Shown: positions 44,794 through 52,573 of the stretch, piece after piece
How the letters are laid out: the number at the start of each line of letters is the position of its first letter
Numbering within the stretch: position 1 is the first letter of the stretch
Assembly (NCBI RefSeq): GCF_000967725.1
Contig: NZ_JXYE01000002.1
Coordinates: 1 to 64,000 of the forward strand
Origin: Loktanella sp. S4079
GTDB lineage: Bacteria; Pseudomonadota; Alphaproteobacteria; Rhodobacterales; Rhodobacteraceae
DNA length: 64,000 nucleotides
Reading direction: 5' to 3'
Notes under the pieces: model-generated
The model's input: the letters and a program-made list of their open reading frames with translations, nothing else
What the model was told of the DNA's origin: nothing
Database searches by the model: none
Position numbers and translations under genes: made by a program

Positions 44794-45381
44794 ATGGCAA
44801 AATCAATGAGCACACAAAAGATTGTGACCCCATCCGCAGAAAGCATCGCCCAAAGCGCGCGTGCAGCCCAAAAAGGCGGGTTACCGCCGGTTCATCTATG
44901 GAATCCGCCACATTGCGGGCATATCGACATGCGGATCGCACGCGATGGAACGTGGTTCTACATGGGTACCCCTATTGGTCGGCCGGAACTCGTGCGCTTA
45001 TTTTCGACGATTCTGCGCAAGGATGGCGATGAGTATGTACTTGTTACTCCGGTTGAGCGGGTTGGAATCACGGTGGATGATGCGCCCTTTGTCGCGGTGG
45101 ATTTTGAACAAAAGGACGACGCGCTGGTGTTCGAGACAAACCTCGGAGATTTTGCGCAGGCGGGTCCTGAGCATCCGATCCGTGTGGTGCGCGATCCACA
45201 AACCAATGAACCAAGCCCCTATATCCATATTCGCGCCGACCTCGAGGCGTTGATTGATCGCAAATCATTTTACCGGCTTGTTGACGTGGGCGAGCATTGT
45301 GAACACGAAGGTGCGGAATGGTTTGGCGTGCGGTCAGCAGGCATATTCTTTCCGATTATTCCGTCGGCAGAGCTGCGTTAA
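44794..45381 (+). CDS. DUF1285 protein
   Basis: About 195 residues. The segments PPVHLWNPPHCGHIDMRIARDGTWFYMGTPIGRPELVRLFSTIL and EYVLVTPVERVGITVDDAPFVAV are typical of DUF1285, whose structure is known but whose function is not. The start could be the ATG at 44794 (MAKSMSTQ) or 44806; no strong ribosome site decides. It is divergent from the MoxR operon. Confidence 0.85.
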   Translation: MAKSMSTQKIVTPSAESIAQSARAAQKGGLPPVHLWNPPHCGHIDMRIARDGTWFYMGTPIGRPELVRLFSTILRKDGDEYVLVTPVERVGITVDDAPFVAVDFEQKDDALVFETNLGDFAQAGPEHPIRVVRDPQTNEPSPYIHIRADLEALIDRKSFYRLVDVGEHCEHEGAEWFGVRSAGIFFPIIPSAELR

Positions 45382-45450
45382 CCTGCAACGCTTGAAGCCA
45401 CTGGTATGACAGTGTTAGCTGCAAAGGCTTGACCACAAAGGACAATCGTC

Positions 45451-46200
45451 ATGCCGAAATTTTGCGCCAACCTGACATGGCTGTTTCAAGAACTACCCTT
45501 TATGGACCGTTTCGCTGCGGCAAAGGAGGCAGGCTTTGACGGGGTCGAGGTTCAGTTCCCTTATGATGTAAACGCGCAAGATGTGGTGAACCAATTGGTT
45601 CGTCACGATCTCAAAATGGTGTCGATTAATTGCCCGCCGCCAAATTACACAGGTGGAGAGCCCGGCTGGGCCGCCGTTCCAGAGCTGAAGGACCGCTTTC
45701 GCAGGGACTTCACCCGTGCGGTTCGTTACGCCAAGACCCTCGGAGCCGAATACGTCCATATCATGGCGGGCAAGGCAGAAGGCCTAGAGGCCCAGAAAAC
45801 CTATATCGAAAATTTGAAATGGGCGGCAGCGCAGGCACCGAAACAAAAGCTAACGATTGAACCGATCAACGATCAGGATATGCCGGGCTACTTTCTGAAT
45901 AGTTTTGTTCTTGCCTCAGAGGTGCTTGGGATCGTCGATGCCCCCAATCTGGGCTTGCAGTTTGATGCCTATCATGCGGCGAAAATCACGGGTGATGTAT
46001 TTACCACATGGGAACGGATGCGGAATTTGACCGCGCATGTACAGGTCGCGCAAATTCCACACCGCACAGAGCCAATAGCTGGTGAAATAGACTACCCAGC
46101 GTTTTTCGCGACCCTCGCGCGTGACGGCTATGGCGGCTGGGTCAGTGGCGAATACGGCCCCGCGACCACCACTGCTGCTGGGTTGGGCTGGATAAAATAA
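45451..46200 (+). CDS. hyi: Hydroxypyruvate isomerase family protein
   Basis: 249 residues forming one TIM barrel of the AP-endonuclease-2/xylose-isomerase-like class. MPKFCANLTWLFQELPFMDRFAAAKEAGFDGVEVQFPYD and LGAEYVHIMAGKAEG are typical of Hyi/OtnI. Metal ligands are likely Glu in LTIEPIND, plus residues in LGLQFDAYHA and in WVSGEYGP. The enzyme interconverts hydroxypyruvate and tartronate semialdehyde or acts on 2-oxo-tetronates. It would fit with glyoxylate metabolism (glcDEF lies ~9 kb away), but the gene here stands alone. Confidence 0.87.
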   Translation: MPKFCANLTWLFQELPFMDRFAAAKEAGFDGVEVQFPYDVNAQDVVNQLVRHDLKMVSINCPPPNYTGGEPGWAAVPELKDRFRRDFTRAVRYAKTLGAEYVHIMAGKAEGLEAQKTYIENLKWAAAQAPKQKLTIEPINDQDMPGYFLNSFVLASEVLGIVDAPNLGLQFDAYHAAKITGDVFTTWERMRNLTAHVQVAQIPHRTEPIAGEIDYPAFFATLARDGYGGWVSGEYGPATTTAAGLGWIK

Positions 46201-46220
46201 ATGTCCCTACTGAAACCATG

Positions 46221-46238
46221 CTGACAGAACGCTGTCAG
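46221..46238. promoter_or_regulatory. Operator palindrome CTGACAG-N4-CTGTCAG
   Basis: Perfect 7-bp arms with the spacer AACG, 51 bp before the VOC gene start. The operon encodes a WYL/YafY-type regulator, so autoregulation through this site is likely. Confidence 0.65.
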
Positions 46239-46288
46239 TAGGGGTATGTTTAATATCTGTCATCAACCTCAAACAATGGAGATGAGAG

Positions 46289-46651
46289 ATGACCAAGAAC
46301 GCAGTCGTATGGACGGAAATTCCCGTGACGGACATGGAAAAGTCGGTCGCATTTTATAACGAAGTATTTGAATTCGGCGCTACAATTGACAATTCTGGCC
46401 CCAATCCGATGGCCATGTTTGGCGGTACAGAAAACGCAGTCGGCGGGCACCTTTATCCCGGAAAACCGGCCCCTGACGGTGGGAATACGGTTCATCTGAA
46501 TGTGCCAGATGGGTTAGAAGCCGCAATGAAACGCTGTGAAACGGCGGGCGGTCAAATCGTCAGCCCGATCGTTACAATTCCACCGGGTCGCTTTGCCTAT
46601 GCAAAGGATCTGGATGGCAATTCGCTTGGGCTATTTGAGGCCACGTCTTAA
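46289..46651 (+). CDS. VOC (glyoxalase/bleomycin-resistance fold) protein
   Basis: 120 residues. The paired beta-alpha-beta units of the VOC fold are visible: AVVWTEIPVTDMEKSVAFYNEVFEF and KRCETAGGQIVSPIVTIPPGRFAYAKDLDGNSLGLFE. The function may be a lyase, dioxygenase or binding protein; no ligand set is diagnostic by eye. It is coupled to the WYL regulator by a one-base overlap (TAATG). Confidence 0.88.
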   Translation: MTKNAVVWTEIPVTDMEKSVAFYNEVFEFGATIDNSGPNPMAMFGGTENAVGGHLYPGKPAPDGGNTVHLNVPDGLEAAMKRCETAGGQIVSPIVTIPPGRFAYAKDLDGNSLGLFEATS

Positions 46652-47334
46652 TGCGCCGGGCCGATCGCTTGTTTCAGATATTGCAATATCTGCGGGGCGG
46701 TCGGCTGATCACGGCTGCACAATTGGCCGAAAAGCTAGAGGTCACGCCGCGTACGATCTACCGTGATATTGCGCATTTAATTGGCTCTGGCGTGCCTATC
46801 GACGGCGAGGCGGGTGTCGGTTACCTCATGCGCGATGGCTATGATTTGCCGCCGCTCATGTTCACCCAAGAAGAAATCGTCGCACTGGTGGCAGGTGCCC
46901 GCATTCTACAAAGCTGGGGCGGGACCAAAATGGCCGCCGCCGCCCAAGAAGCGCTGGTCAAAATCGACACAGTCCTGCCGGACGACGCCCGAAAAAAGGT
47001 AGGGCAGGTCAATGTGCACGCCGTGACAATGCCTTGGCATGGCGGGACTTGGCGCGATTATATTGACCAATTCGAAGCTGCCGCCGAAGACTATACCCGC
47101 TTTGAGATTGCTTACGAAGACGAACATGGCAAACAAAGTCAGCGGATCGTGCGTCCGCTGGGCGTGTGGTTCTGGGGCAAAGTCTGGACCGCTGTTTGCT
47201 GGTGCGAACTACGGAATGATTTTCGCATGTTCCGTCTGGACAGGATCAGTCAACTGAGCGAAGCGGGCAGCTTTCACCCACAAAAAGAGCAGACGTTGCA
47301 GCACTTTATGGATTGCAAAGCCTATATGCGTTAG
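46651..47334 (+). CDS. YafY-type HTH/WYL transcriptional regulator
   Basis: 227 residues. The HTH_11 domain is RADRLFQILQYLRGGRLITAAQLAEKLEVTPRTIYRDIAHLIGSGVPIDGEAGVGY. The C-terminal WYL-like domain follows; the WYL triad itself is modified (VWFWGKVWTAVCWCELRNDFRMFRLDRI). Regulators of this kind sense small ligands and commonly control an adjacent VOC gene. The palindrome upstream of the VOC gene is the probable binding site. Confidence 0.88.
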   Translation: MRRADRLFQILQYLRGGRLITAAQLAEKLEVTPRTIYRDIAHLIGSGVPIDGEAGVGYLMRDGYDLPPLMFTQEEIVALVAGARILQSWGGTKMAAAAQEALVKIDTVLPDDARKKVGQVNVHAVTMPWHGGTWRDYIDQFEAAAEDYTRFEIAYEDEHGKQSQRIVRPLGVWFWGKVWTAVCWCELRNDFRMFRLDRISQLSEAGSFHPQKEQTLQHFMDCKAYMR

Positions 47335-47361
47335 CCGCCCTTTATGCGTCGGTTTACTTAG

Positions 47362-48675
47362 TTATCTGGATAACGATTGTGCCAAACGCATCAATTGCAC
47401 CGCTTCGGCCCTAAGTCCAAAATTGTCGGTCCCACGATTGTCGTGGGCCAGAGCGATTGCCTGATCATATCCCCAGTCGCCTAGCTGGCTATCACCGCGC
47501 AAGAGTTGACCAAATCCCGCAATGGCAGTGGCAAAATTTGTCTCTGTGTTGGGGGAGGTTACCGCGGGAATCGATATTTCTATAGGCACGCTGGTACGAT
47601 TGTCAGACGCCGCATAGTGTATTTTAATATTGCCAATTTCGTCGGGGGCTTCTGCCGTCGTGCCGGGATCATCGCGCAGCAGATTTCCGAGTTCAGGCAT
47701 TTGATTTGTAAGCGTAATTTCATAGATCACAGTTGATGAGCGTCCTGAACTGACCTCGCCAAGATCAACTGGATTGTTCGTCAGGTCCGCGTCGCGGGAC
47801 TTAAGGGCATCGTAACCGATGAGCCGGTATTCAGCCTCCTGGTCAGAGTCGATATCCAATTGCAGCGTCACGTTGCTCGCGGTCACAGAGTTGCCGCCCG
47901 GCCTTTGCCCTTGGAGGACAATGAAGAGCAATTCCGTGTCGTCATTCCATGGCGTTGGGAAACGGGTCACTATTGTTTGGAATGGGACGTCGTCCAATTT
48001 GGGCGCAGGGTAGTCATAATCGAAATGGTTGATCAACTCATCGACGCGTATCGTATTCGCCGGTGGTATCTGGCCGTTCATCAACGCTGACTGAATAGTG
48101 GCATAACTGCTGCCGTCATCCTCAATTGATGGCGCCATAACCGGGGCTTCTAGGACCATCGCAAGAGTATTTGAGGCCCCGTCGAACTGGGGTGCGGTGC
48201 GTGCAACTGTGGCGGTATCATCCGACATCAATTCTGCGATGCCTCCTTCGACATGCGATAGGGGGGGAACGGTCCGGGCGATAGCTGATGGCTCTGGCGC
48301 GGGTGTCGCGGGCAAAGGCGGATTTGCTTCACTCATCGTGATCGAGGCAGTTTCGGTTGCCAAGTCGGCAGACCCGACCTGTTTTGCAAAGGCGGGCTCG
48401 CTGGTGTGCGGTATAAGCAGGCTTTGACCGCCTGACGTAAAAAATAGAAAACCGCATGCAAATACAGCAGTTGTGGCCCCGATCGCGGCCTTAGATGTTA
48501 TGATATTCCAAATACGTTTAAGACCCGTCCCGCCGGTCATTTCAGGGGTAGCGCGCGCATGGATGTCGTCAAAATTCTTGCGGGCCAGTGCGATGTTGTC
48601 GGCGCGGCGTGTTGCATCCGCACGCGGGGTGGCCTGATCCATCAAGGATTTGAGGTCGTCAAGATCATCGGTCAT
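47362..48675 (-). CDS. YfbK-like protein lacking its VWA domain (YfbK N-terminal + DUF3520)
   Basis: 437 residues. One membrane helix (~64-82: AAIGATTAVFACGFLFFT) follows a ~60-residue cytoplasmic N-terminus. Residues ~187-258 match the N-terminal module of YfbK proteins: SSYATIQSALMNGQIPPANTIRVDELINHFDYDYP... and FPTPWNDDTELLFIVLQGQ. In normal YfbK a VWA domain with the MIDAS motif DTSGSM would follow, ~170-190 residues long. Here the sequence passes within a few residues (GGNSVTASNV) straight to the DUF3520 module: EAEYRLIGYDALKSRDADLTNNPVDLGEVSSGRS through to the C-terminus. The frame is intact, so this looks like a clean domain loss. It overlaps the ECF sigma gene by 4 bp and may act as its membrane regulator. 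Confidence 0.75.
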   Translation of the reverse strand: MTDDLDDLKSLMDQATPRADATRRADNIALARKNFDDIHARATPEMTGGTGLKRIWNIITSKAAIGATTAVFACGFLFFTSGGQSLLIPHTSEPAFAKQVGSADLATETASITMSEANPPLPATPAPEPSAIARTVPPLSHVEGGIAELMSDDTATVARTAPQFDGASNTLAMVLEAPVMAPSIEDDGSSYATIQSALMNGQIPPANTIRVDELINHFDYDYPAPKLDDVPFQTIVTRFPTPWNDDTELLFIVLQGQRPGGNSVTASNVTLQLDIDSDQEAEYRLIGYDALKSRDADLTNNPVDLGEVSSGRSSTVIYEITLTNQMPELGNLLRDDPGTTAEAPDEIGNIKIHYAASDNRTSVPIEISIPAVTSPNTETNFATAIAGFGQLLRGDSQLGDWGYDQAIALAHDNRGTDNFGLRAEAVQLMRLAQSLSR

Positions 48676-49214
48676 TGTGCGGCCTCCTTTTCTTTGATCG
48701 CGCGTAGGGCTTTCTTGGCCTCGGAAACGCGCCAGCTAATCGTGCCTTCGGATACGCCAAGGATTTCGGCAGCTTGGGCGTGGGTCATATCGTCGAGGAC
48801 CAGCGCAAGCGTATCGCGCAAGTCTTCGTTCAACTGGTTCATCGCGGCAGTGAGCCAGTCGAGCGCTTCGGTCGTTTCGCTGTGCTCGGCTTGGCGCGCG
48901 ATTTCCCAATCTCCCCAGCCTGTGGTGGCCTTGGCATAGGTCGCGCGTTTGCGCCGACGGTCGTGGGCCGCATTGACTGCTACGCGGTAGAGCCATGTCG
49001 TCACTTTGGCGCGCCGCTGGTAACTGCCCAGTTTGGCAGGCAGGGCGGCGCATATATCTTGGGTTAGGTCTTCGGCCTCGGCCTGCTGACCTGTGAGACG
49101 AAAACAAAAGGCGAATAGCCGATCGTAATGACGATCGAGCAGCGCCGCAAAGGCTGGTCCGTCGCCATTTGCGGCTGCTTCTGCAAGGTCTTCGTCTGTT
49201 GTTGTCATACGCAT
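48672..49214 (-). CDS. ECF RNA polymerase sigma factor
   Basis: About 180 residues from MRMTTTDEDLAEAAANGDG. Region 2 is HYDRLFAFCFRLTGQQAEAEDLTQDICAALPAKLGSY, and TTWLYRVAVNAAHDRRRKR follows. Region 4 is LNEDLRDTLALVLDDMTHAQAAEILGVSEGTISWRVSEAKKAL. ATGs at 49214 and 49208 are both possible starts and no clear ribosome site decides. The downstream partner, coupled by ATGA, is the VWA-less YfbK-like membrane protein in the place where an anti-sigma factor normally sits. Confidence 0.9.
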   Translation of the reverse strand: MRMTTTDEDLAEAAANGDGPAFAALLDRHYDRLFAFCFRLTGQQAEAEDLTQDICAALPAKLGSYQRRAKVTTWLYRVAVNAAHDRRRKRATYAKATTGWGDWEIARQAEHSETTEALDWLTAAMNQLNEDLRDTLALVLDDMTHAQAAEILGVSEGTISWRVSEAKKALRAIKEKEAAQ

Positions 49215-49290
49215 CACGGTGATTGGACGTGACAGAATGGTCAATCCTTGGCGCACTGCAAAATTTTTCTGATGCGTCGCCGTTGGAGGC

Positions 49291-49312
49291 GGGCGGCGGG
49301 TTATTGCCGCCC
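49291..49312 (-). terminator. GC-rich hairpin after PstS-OmpA gene
   Basis: GGGCGGC and GCCGCCC arms with an 8-nt loop, 8 bp past the stop at 49321. No T-run follows on the minus strand, so termination strength is uncertain. Confidence 0.4.
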
Positions 49313-49320
49313 ACGCAATC

Positions 49321-50886
49321 CTAGCGGACCCAAACCTCGACCCGGCGATTCAGGCGCTGCCCGGCAAAGTCAGAATTGCAGGCAACGGGGTTGAGTTCGC
49401 CATAGCTTTTGATTTGTACGGTGCTTGGGTCAAAGTCTGACCCCGTAAGCTGCGCTGCGATACTGTCCAGAACGGCCTCTGCACGGGCGTAGCCAAGGTT
49501 TCTATTCGCGTCAAAAGCACCATCTGTATCGGTAAAGCCCACTAGTGCGACCTCTTTAACGTTTGGTGACGTGGTCAGGTAGTTGGTCAGGCGCAGCAGA
49601 TCGCGGCGGGATGCGTTATCGAGATTTGACGACCCGGTTTGGAACCGAAAGGTCGGCGACAGGCGACGCCATTCGAGCATATCAATATATAGCTCGCGCA
49701 GCGCAGCAAGCTCTTGGCGGCTTTGGTTCGTGTCAATCTCGGCGCGGATACTACGGGCGGTTGCCGACAAATCCCGACTGTCGATGTTGAACCCGATAAA
49801 ACCGGACTTTTCGATAATGCCATCCGCGGCCGGAGATTTCGCATAGGCAAGTAGCCCCTGCGCACGTGCAGGCAATTCGGCGCTGGTTGTATAGAGGTAC
49901 AGCGTCCGTTGAAGCGGGTATTCACCGGTCTTTGCAGCGAAAGTTGATGCCTCTGCCGCGATGCCGCAGCTGGAAATCAGGCCAAGCGGTTTATTGTCGC
50001 CACGAAATGCAAAGCCGACATAGCCAACTCCGCCCGGATCGCCAAAGACGGATTCGGACATCTCGGCGTTGCCCGCGACGATCCGCGCTTGCCCAGTTAG
50101 AGATGTGTTAAACGGGTCAAGGAACTTGCCGGCGATGGTGGCAAAGGTGCCAGAGTTTCCGTCGCGTGTGTAAACAGTCACGGGCAAGTCAGCTCCGCCG
50201 AGTTGCGCCCAATTCGACACCTTGCCGGATAGGAGGTCAGAAATCTGTGCCTCGGTCAGCGCATCGACGGGATTGTCAGGATGCACCACAACCAATAGCC
50301 CATCAACCGCGATCCCATGCTCTTGTTCAAAGCTCAGTGCATCGCCCAGCCCCGCATCGGCCAGTGCGCTGACTTCTTCGCCTTTGATGCGGCGCGAGGA
50401 CATGCCGATTTGTGTCGAAAGATCGAGCAATCCGCGAAAGCCAGTGCTTGATCCGCGATCTTCGATCATCGTGGTGAATAAGGTGCTGCCAACGCCTTCG
50501 TCACCGATGACAGTGAGCACATGCTGGCGCTCGCCGACTTTGCGGTTGTCAACAACGGCCCGCTGGCTTTCCGCATAGCCACGCACCAACAACGGCATCA
50601 GCTCCGCGCCAATCGTATCTGATCCTTTGATGGTAAAGTCGATCGCGACTTGCCCACCCTCAGGGCAGGCAGCCCCAGAGCAGCTTACTAATGATGCCGG
50701 AACCTGAACCTCTCCGATTTCGGTACGCATGATGTAGAACCCGTTGGTGAATTCCAATAATTCGCCGGTCAGGGCCATTTCACCGTCATTGGTGCTGAGT
50801 GATACTTCCTGCGCGAGGCTGGGGTGGGCTATGAACATGCATGATGCAGCTATAAGTCGCTTTAGGGTTGTTGTGGGGCTGAGCAT
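49321..50886 (-). CDS. PstS-like phosphate/substrate-binding protein fused to OmpA domain
   Basis: 521 residues with a signal peptide (TTLKRLIAASCMFIAHPSLAQ-type). Residues ~80-330 form a PstS-like type II binding fold: DFTIKGSDTIGAELMPLLVRGYAE, GIAVDGLLVVVHPDNPVDALTEAQISDLLSG and VYTRDGNSGTFATIAGKFL. Residues ~400-521 form an OmpA peptidoglycan-binding domain: FRFQTGSSNLDNASRRDLLRLTNYLTT, then VALVGFTDTDGAFDANRNLGYARAEAV and GELNPVACNSDFAGQRLNRRVEVWVR. The fusion would tether a periplasmic ligand-binding module to the cell wall. No pst transporter genes are nearby, so ligand and role are open (signalling or capture). Confidence 0.85.
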   Translation of the reverse strand: MLSPTTTLKRLIAASCMFIAHPSLAQEVSLSTNDGEMALTGELLEFTNGFYIMRTEIGEVQVPASLVSCSGAACPEGGQVAIDFTIKGSDTIGAELMPLLVRGYAESQRAVVDNRKVGERQHVLTVIGDEGVGSTLFTTMIEDRGSSTGFRGLLDLSTQIGMSSRRIKGEEVSALADAGLGDALSFEQEHGIAVDGLLVVVHPDNPVDALTEAQISDLLSGKVSNWAQLGGADLPVTVYTRDGNSGTFATIAGKFLDPFNTSLTGQARIVAGNAEMSESVFGDPGGVGYVGFAFRGDNKPLGLISSCGIAAEASTFAAKTGEYPLQRTLYLYTTSAELPARAQGLLAYAKSPAADGIIEKSGFIGFNIDSRDLSATARSIRAEIDTNQSRQELAALRELYIDMLEWRRLSPTFRFQTGSSNLDNASRRDLLRLTNYLTTSPNVKEVALVGFTDTDGAFDANRNLGYARAEAVLDSIAAQLTGSDFDPSTVQIKSYGELNPVACNSDFAGQRLNRRVEVWVR

Positions 50887-51274
50887 GTGAAGCCTTTCGT
50901 CGTCTCGTTCCGTGGTGGGCCCATAGATCGGGCCGAGAGACAGATGGCTTGGATGCGATTCAGAAGTGTTACAAACAAGTGAAGGTTTTGTAACGAGCGG
51001 GATTAAATTGTTAATATTCCAAAAGGTTAAAATTTTTACATTCGTGGATGTCCTGAAGGGGCACGTGATAAAAAATTACCGCAGAACTCGCAGATTTTGT
51101 GAAACTCTCTGTTTGTGACCAATTTCGCTTATCGTTCGCACGGCTTTCAGAGGTGCCTCTAGTTTCCTTGATATCTGCCTTTTCGATTTTGAGTTGTATT
51201 TCTGCTGCTTGATTGTGGCTGCTCTGTTATGCGCGATGTGGAAAGGGCTTGCGTGCGTTGGGCTTGTTTCGTAT
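50887..51274. other. AT-rich intergenic region, divergent promoters
   Basis: About 390 bp between the PstS-OmpA gene (leftward) and the GbsR/MarR gene (rightward). No gene is supported; the upstream extension of the regulator frame here has no ribosome site. An inverted repeat GTTACAAA-N11-TTTGTAAC lies at 50968-50994, ~80 bp before the PstS-OmpA start, and could be an operator. The part around 51000-51060 is strikingly AT-rich. Confidence 0.5.
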
Positions 51275-51294
51275 ATTTCTGTTATGACAGAAAT
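51275..51294. promoter_or_regulatory. Operator palindrome overlapping regulator start
   Basis: ATTTCTGT-TATG-ACAGAAAT: perfect 8-bp arms around a 4-bp spacer that contains the ATG of the GbsR/MarR-type gene. Binding here would block both transcription and access to the start, consistent with autorepression. Confidence 0.6.
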
Positions 51295-51844
51295 TAAGCA
51301 AGAAACCCGCCCAGAAGCGATTGAGCAATTTATCCTCTATTGGGGAGATATGGGCAGTCAGTGGGGCGTTAATCGCTCTGTGGCGCAAATTCATGCGCTG
51401 CTCTTTTTGGCGAGCGCGCCGATGCACGCAGAGCAGATTTCGCAGAGCCTTGGGATTGCGAGATCAAATGTGTCGAACTCGCTCAAGGAATTGGTTGCGT
51501 GGCGGTTGATCCGACGTGTCCCGATTGCGGGTGATCGTCGCGAGCATTTCGAAGCCGAGGCAGATGTGTGGGAGATGGCGATGCGGATTGCACAGGGCCG
51601 ACGAGAGCGAGAGATTGATCCTGCGGTGTCAGTCATTGATCAATGCGTTGCGCGCGCCCGCGCTGACGGCGATGTCGATCCCGTTGCCTTACAGCGGTTG
51701 ACCGATATGCAAGATTTCCTGACCACCACAACACATTGGTATGATCAGATGCTTGGTGTTCCAAAGGCCCAGTTGATGCGGCTTTTGGGGCTCGGGGATA
51801 AGGTCATCAAATTGCTGAAATTTGCTGGAGGCCGCGAAAAGTAG
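51284..51844 (+). CDS. GbsR/MarR-family transcriptional regulator
   Basis: About 186 residues from MTEIKQETRPEAIEQFILYWGDMGSQWGVNRSVAQIHALLFL, the N-terminus of GbsR-type winged-helix regulators. The recognition helix region is HAEQISQSLGIARSNVSNSLKELVAWRLIRRVPIAGDRREHFEAE. It probably controls the following DUF4166 gene 36 bp downstream and itself through the overlapping palindrome. Its ligand is unknown. Confidence 0.87.
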   Translation: MTEIKQETRPEAIEQFILYWGDMGSQWGVNRSVAQIHALLFLASAPMHAEQISQSLGIARSNVSNSLKELVAWRLIRRVPIAGDRREHFEAEADVWEMAMRIAQGRREREIDPAVSVIDQCVARARADGDVDPVALQRLTDMQDFLTTTTHWYDQMLGVPKAQLMRLLGLGDKVIKLLKFAGGREK

Positions 51845-51880
51845 CGCACGTCATAGCGGGCGCGTTTGTTGGAGATGACC

Positions 51881-52558
51881 ATGCACCTACGCCACAGTTT
51901 TCCGAATAGTTATCCGACGGCAGAAGTTATCCCTGAAAGCTTAGTATCGGATAATCGTTTCCGTAATCTTTTGGGGCCTGGGCAGTGGGCGCAGCTACCG
52001 GTTGCTATTCAACGCCGGTTTGGAAAGCGATTGAAAGGCGGACAAAGCGTCGCCTATCAGGGCCAGGTTACCAAGATAAAGATGAATGCCTTTGGTTGGC
52101 TGCTGGCTCAAGGCGCTAGGATTATTGGCGCACCTTTCCCTTTTGATCGTCGTGCGCTTGACCGACCTGCTGTTGTGGTCGTCACCGAAGATGCCGCAAC
52201 CGACGGGCAGTTTTGGATACGCCAATATGGGCGCGCACGTGGGTTTCCCCAAGTTGTGCATAGTTCAAAGCGCTTCGCTGGCCCGACTGGGCTAGAGGAA
52301 TACATCGGCTATGGGATCGGTATGGCGTTGCGCGTTAAGGCGACCGATGAGGCGCTATATTTCGTCAGCGATCATTTTTTTGTGCAGATCTTGGGTGCGC
52401 GCGTTCGTCTGCCAAAAATGTTGGAGCCGGGGGATGTTGTTGTCGGGCATCATGAACTGGGTGACAGGCGCTTTCGGTTTTCCTTGTGCGTGACACACCC
52501 GATCTTTGGGCGCATGTTAGAACAAGACGCGATCTTTCGAGACGTGGATGAACCCTAA
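51881..52558 (+). CDS. DUF4166 protein
   Basis: About 225 residues. FRNLLGPGQWAQLPVAIQRRFGKRLKGGQSVAYQGQV and the mid part QFWIRQYGRARGFPQVVHSSKRFAGPTGLEEYIGYGIGMALRV are typical of DUF4166, a soluble lipocalin/START-like family without a known function. The ATG at 51881 lies 6 nt after GGAG and is preferred over the ATG at 51875. It shares an operon with the GbsR/MarR regulator and may also run into the LysR gene 15 bp downstream. Confidence 0.8.
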   Translation: MHLRHSFPNSYPTAEVIPESLVSDNRFRNLLGPGQWAQLPVAIQRRFGKRLKGGQSVAYQGQVTKIKMNAFGWLLAQGARIIGAPFPFDRRALDRPAVVVVTEDAATDGQFWIRQYGRARGFPQVVHSSKRFAGPTGLEEYIGYGIGMALRVKATDEALYFVSDHFFVQILGARVRLPKMLEPGDVVVGHHELGDRRFRFSLCVTHPIFGRMLEQDAIFRDVDEP

Positions 52559-52573
52559 GTCAGGAGACGGCAC

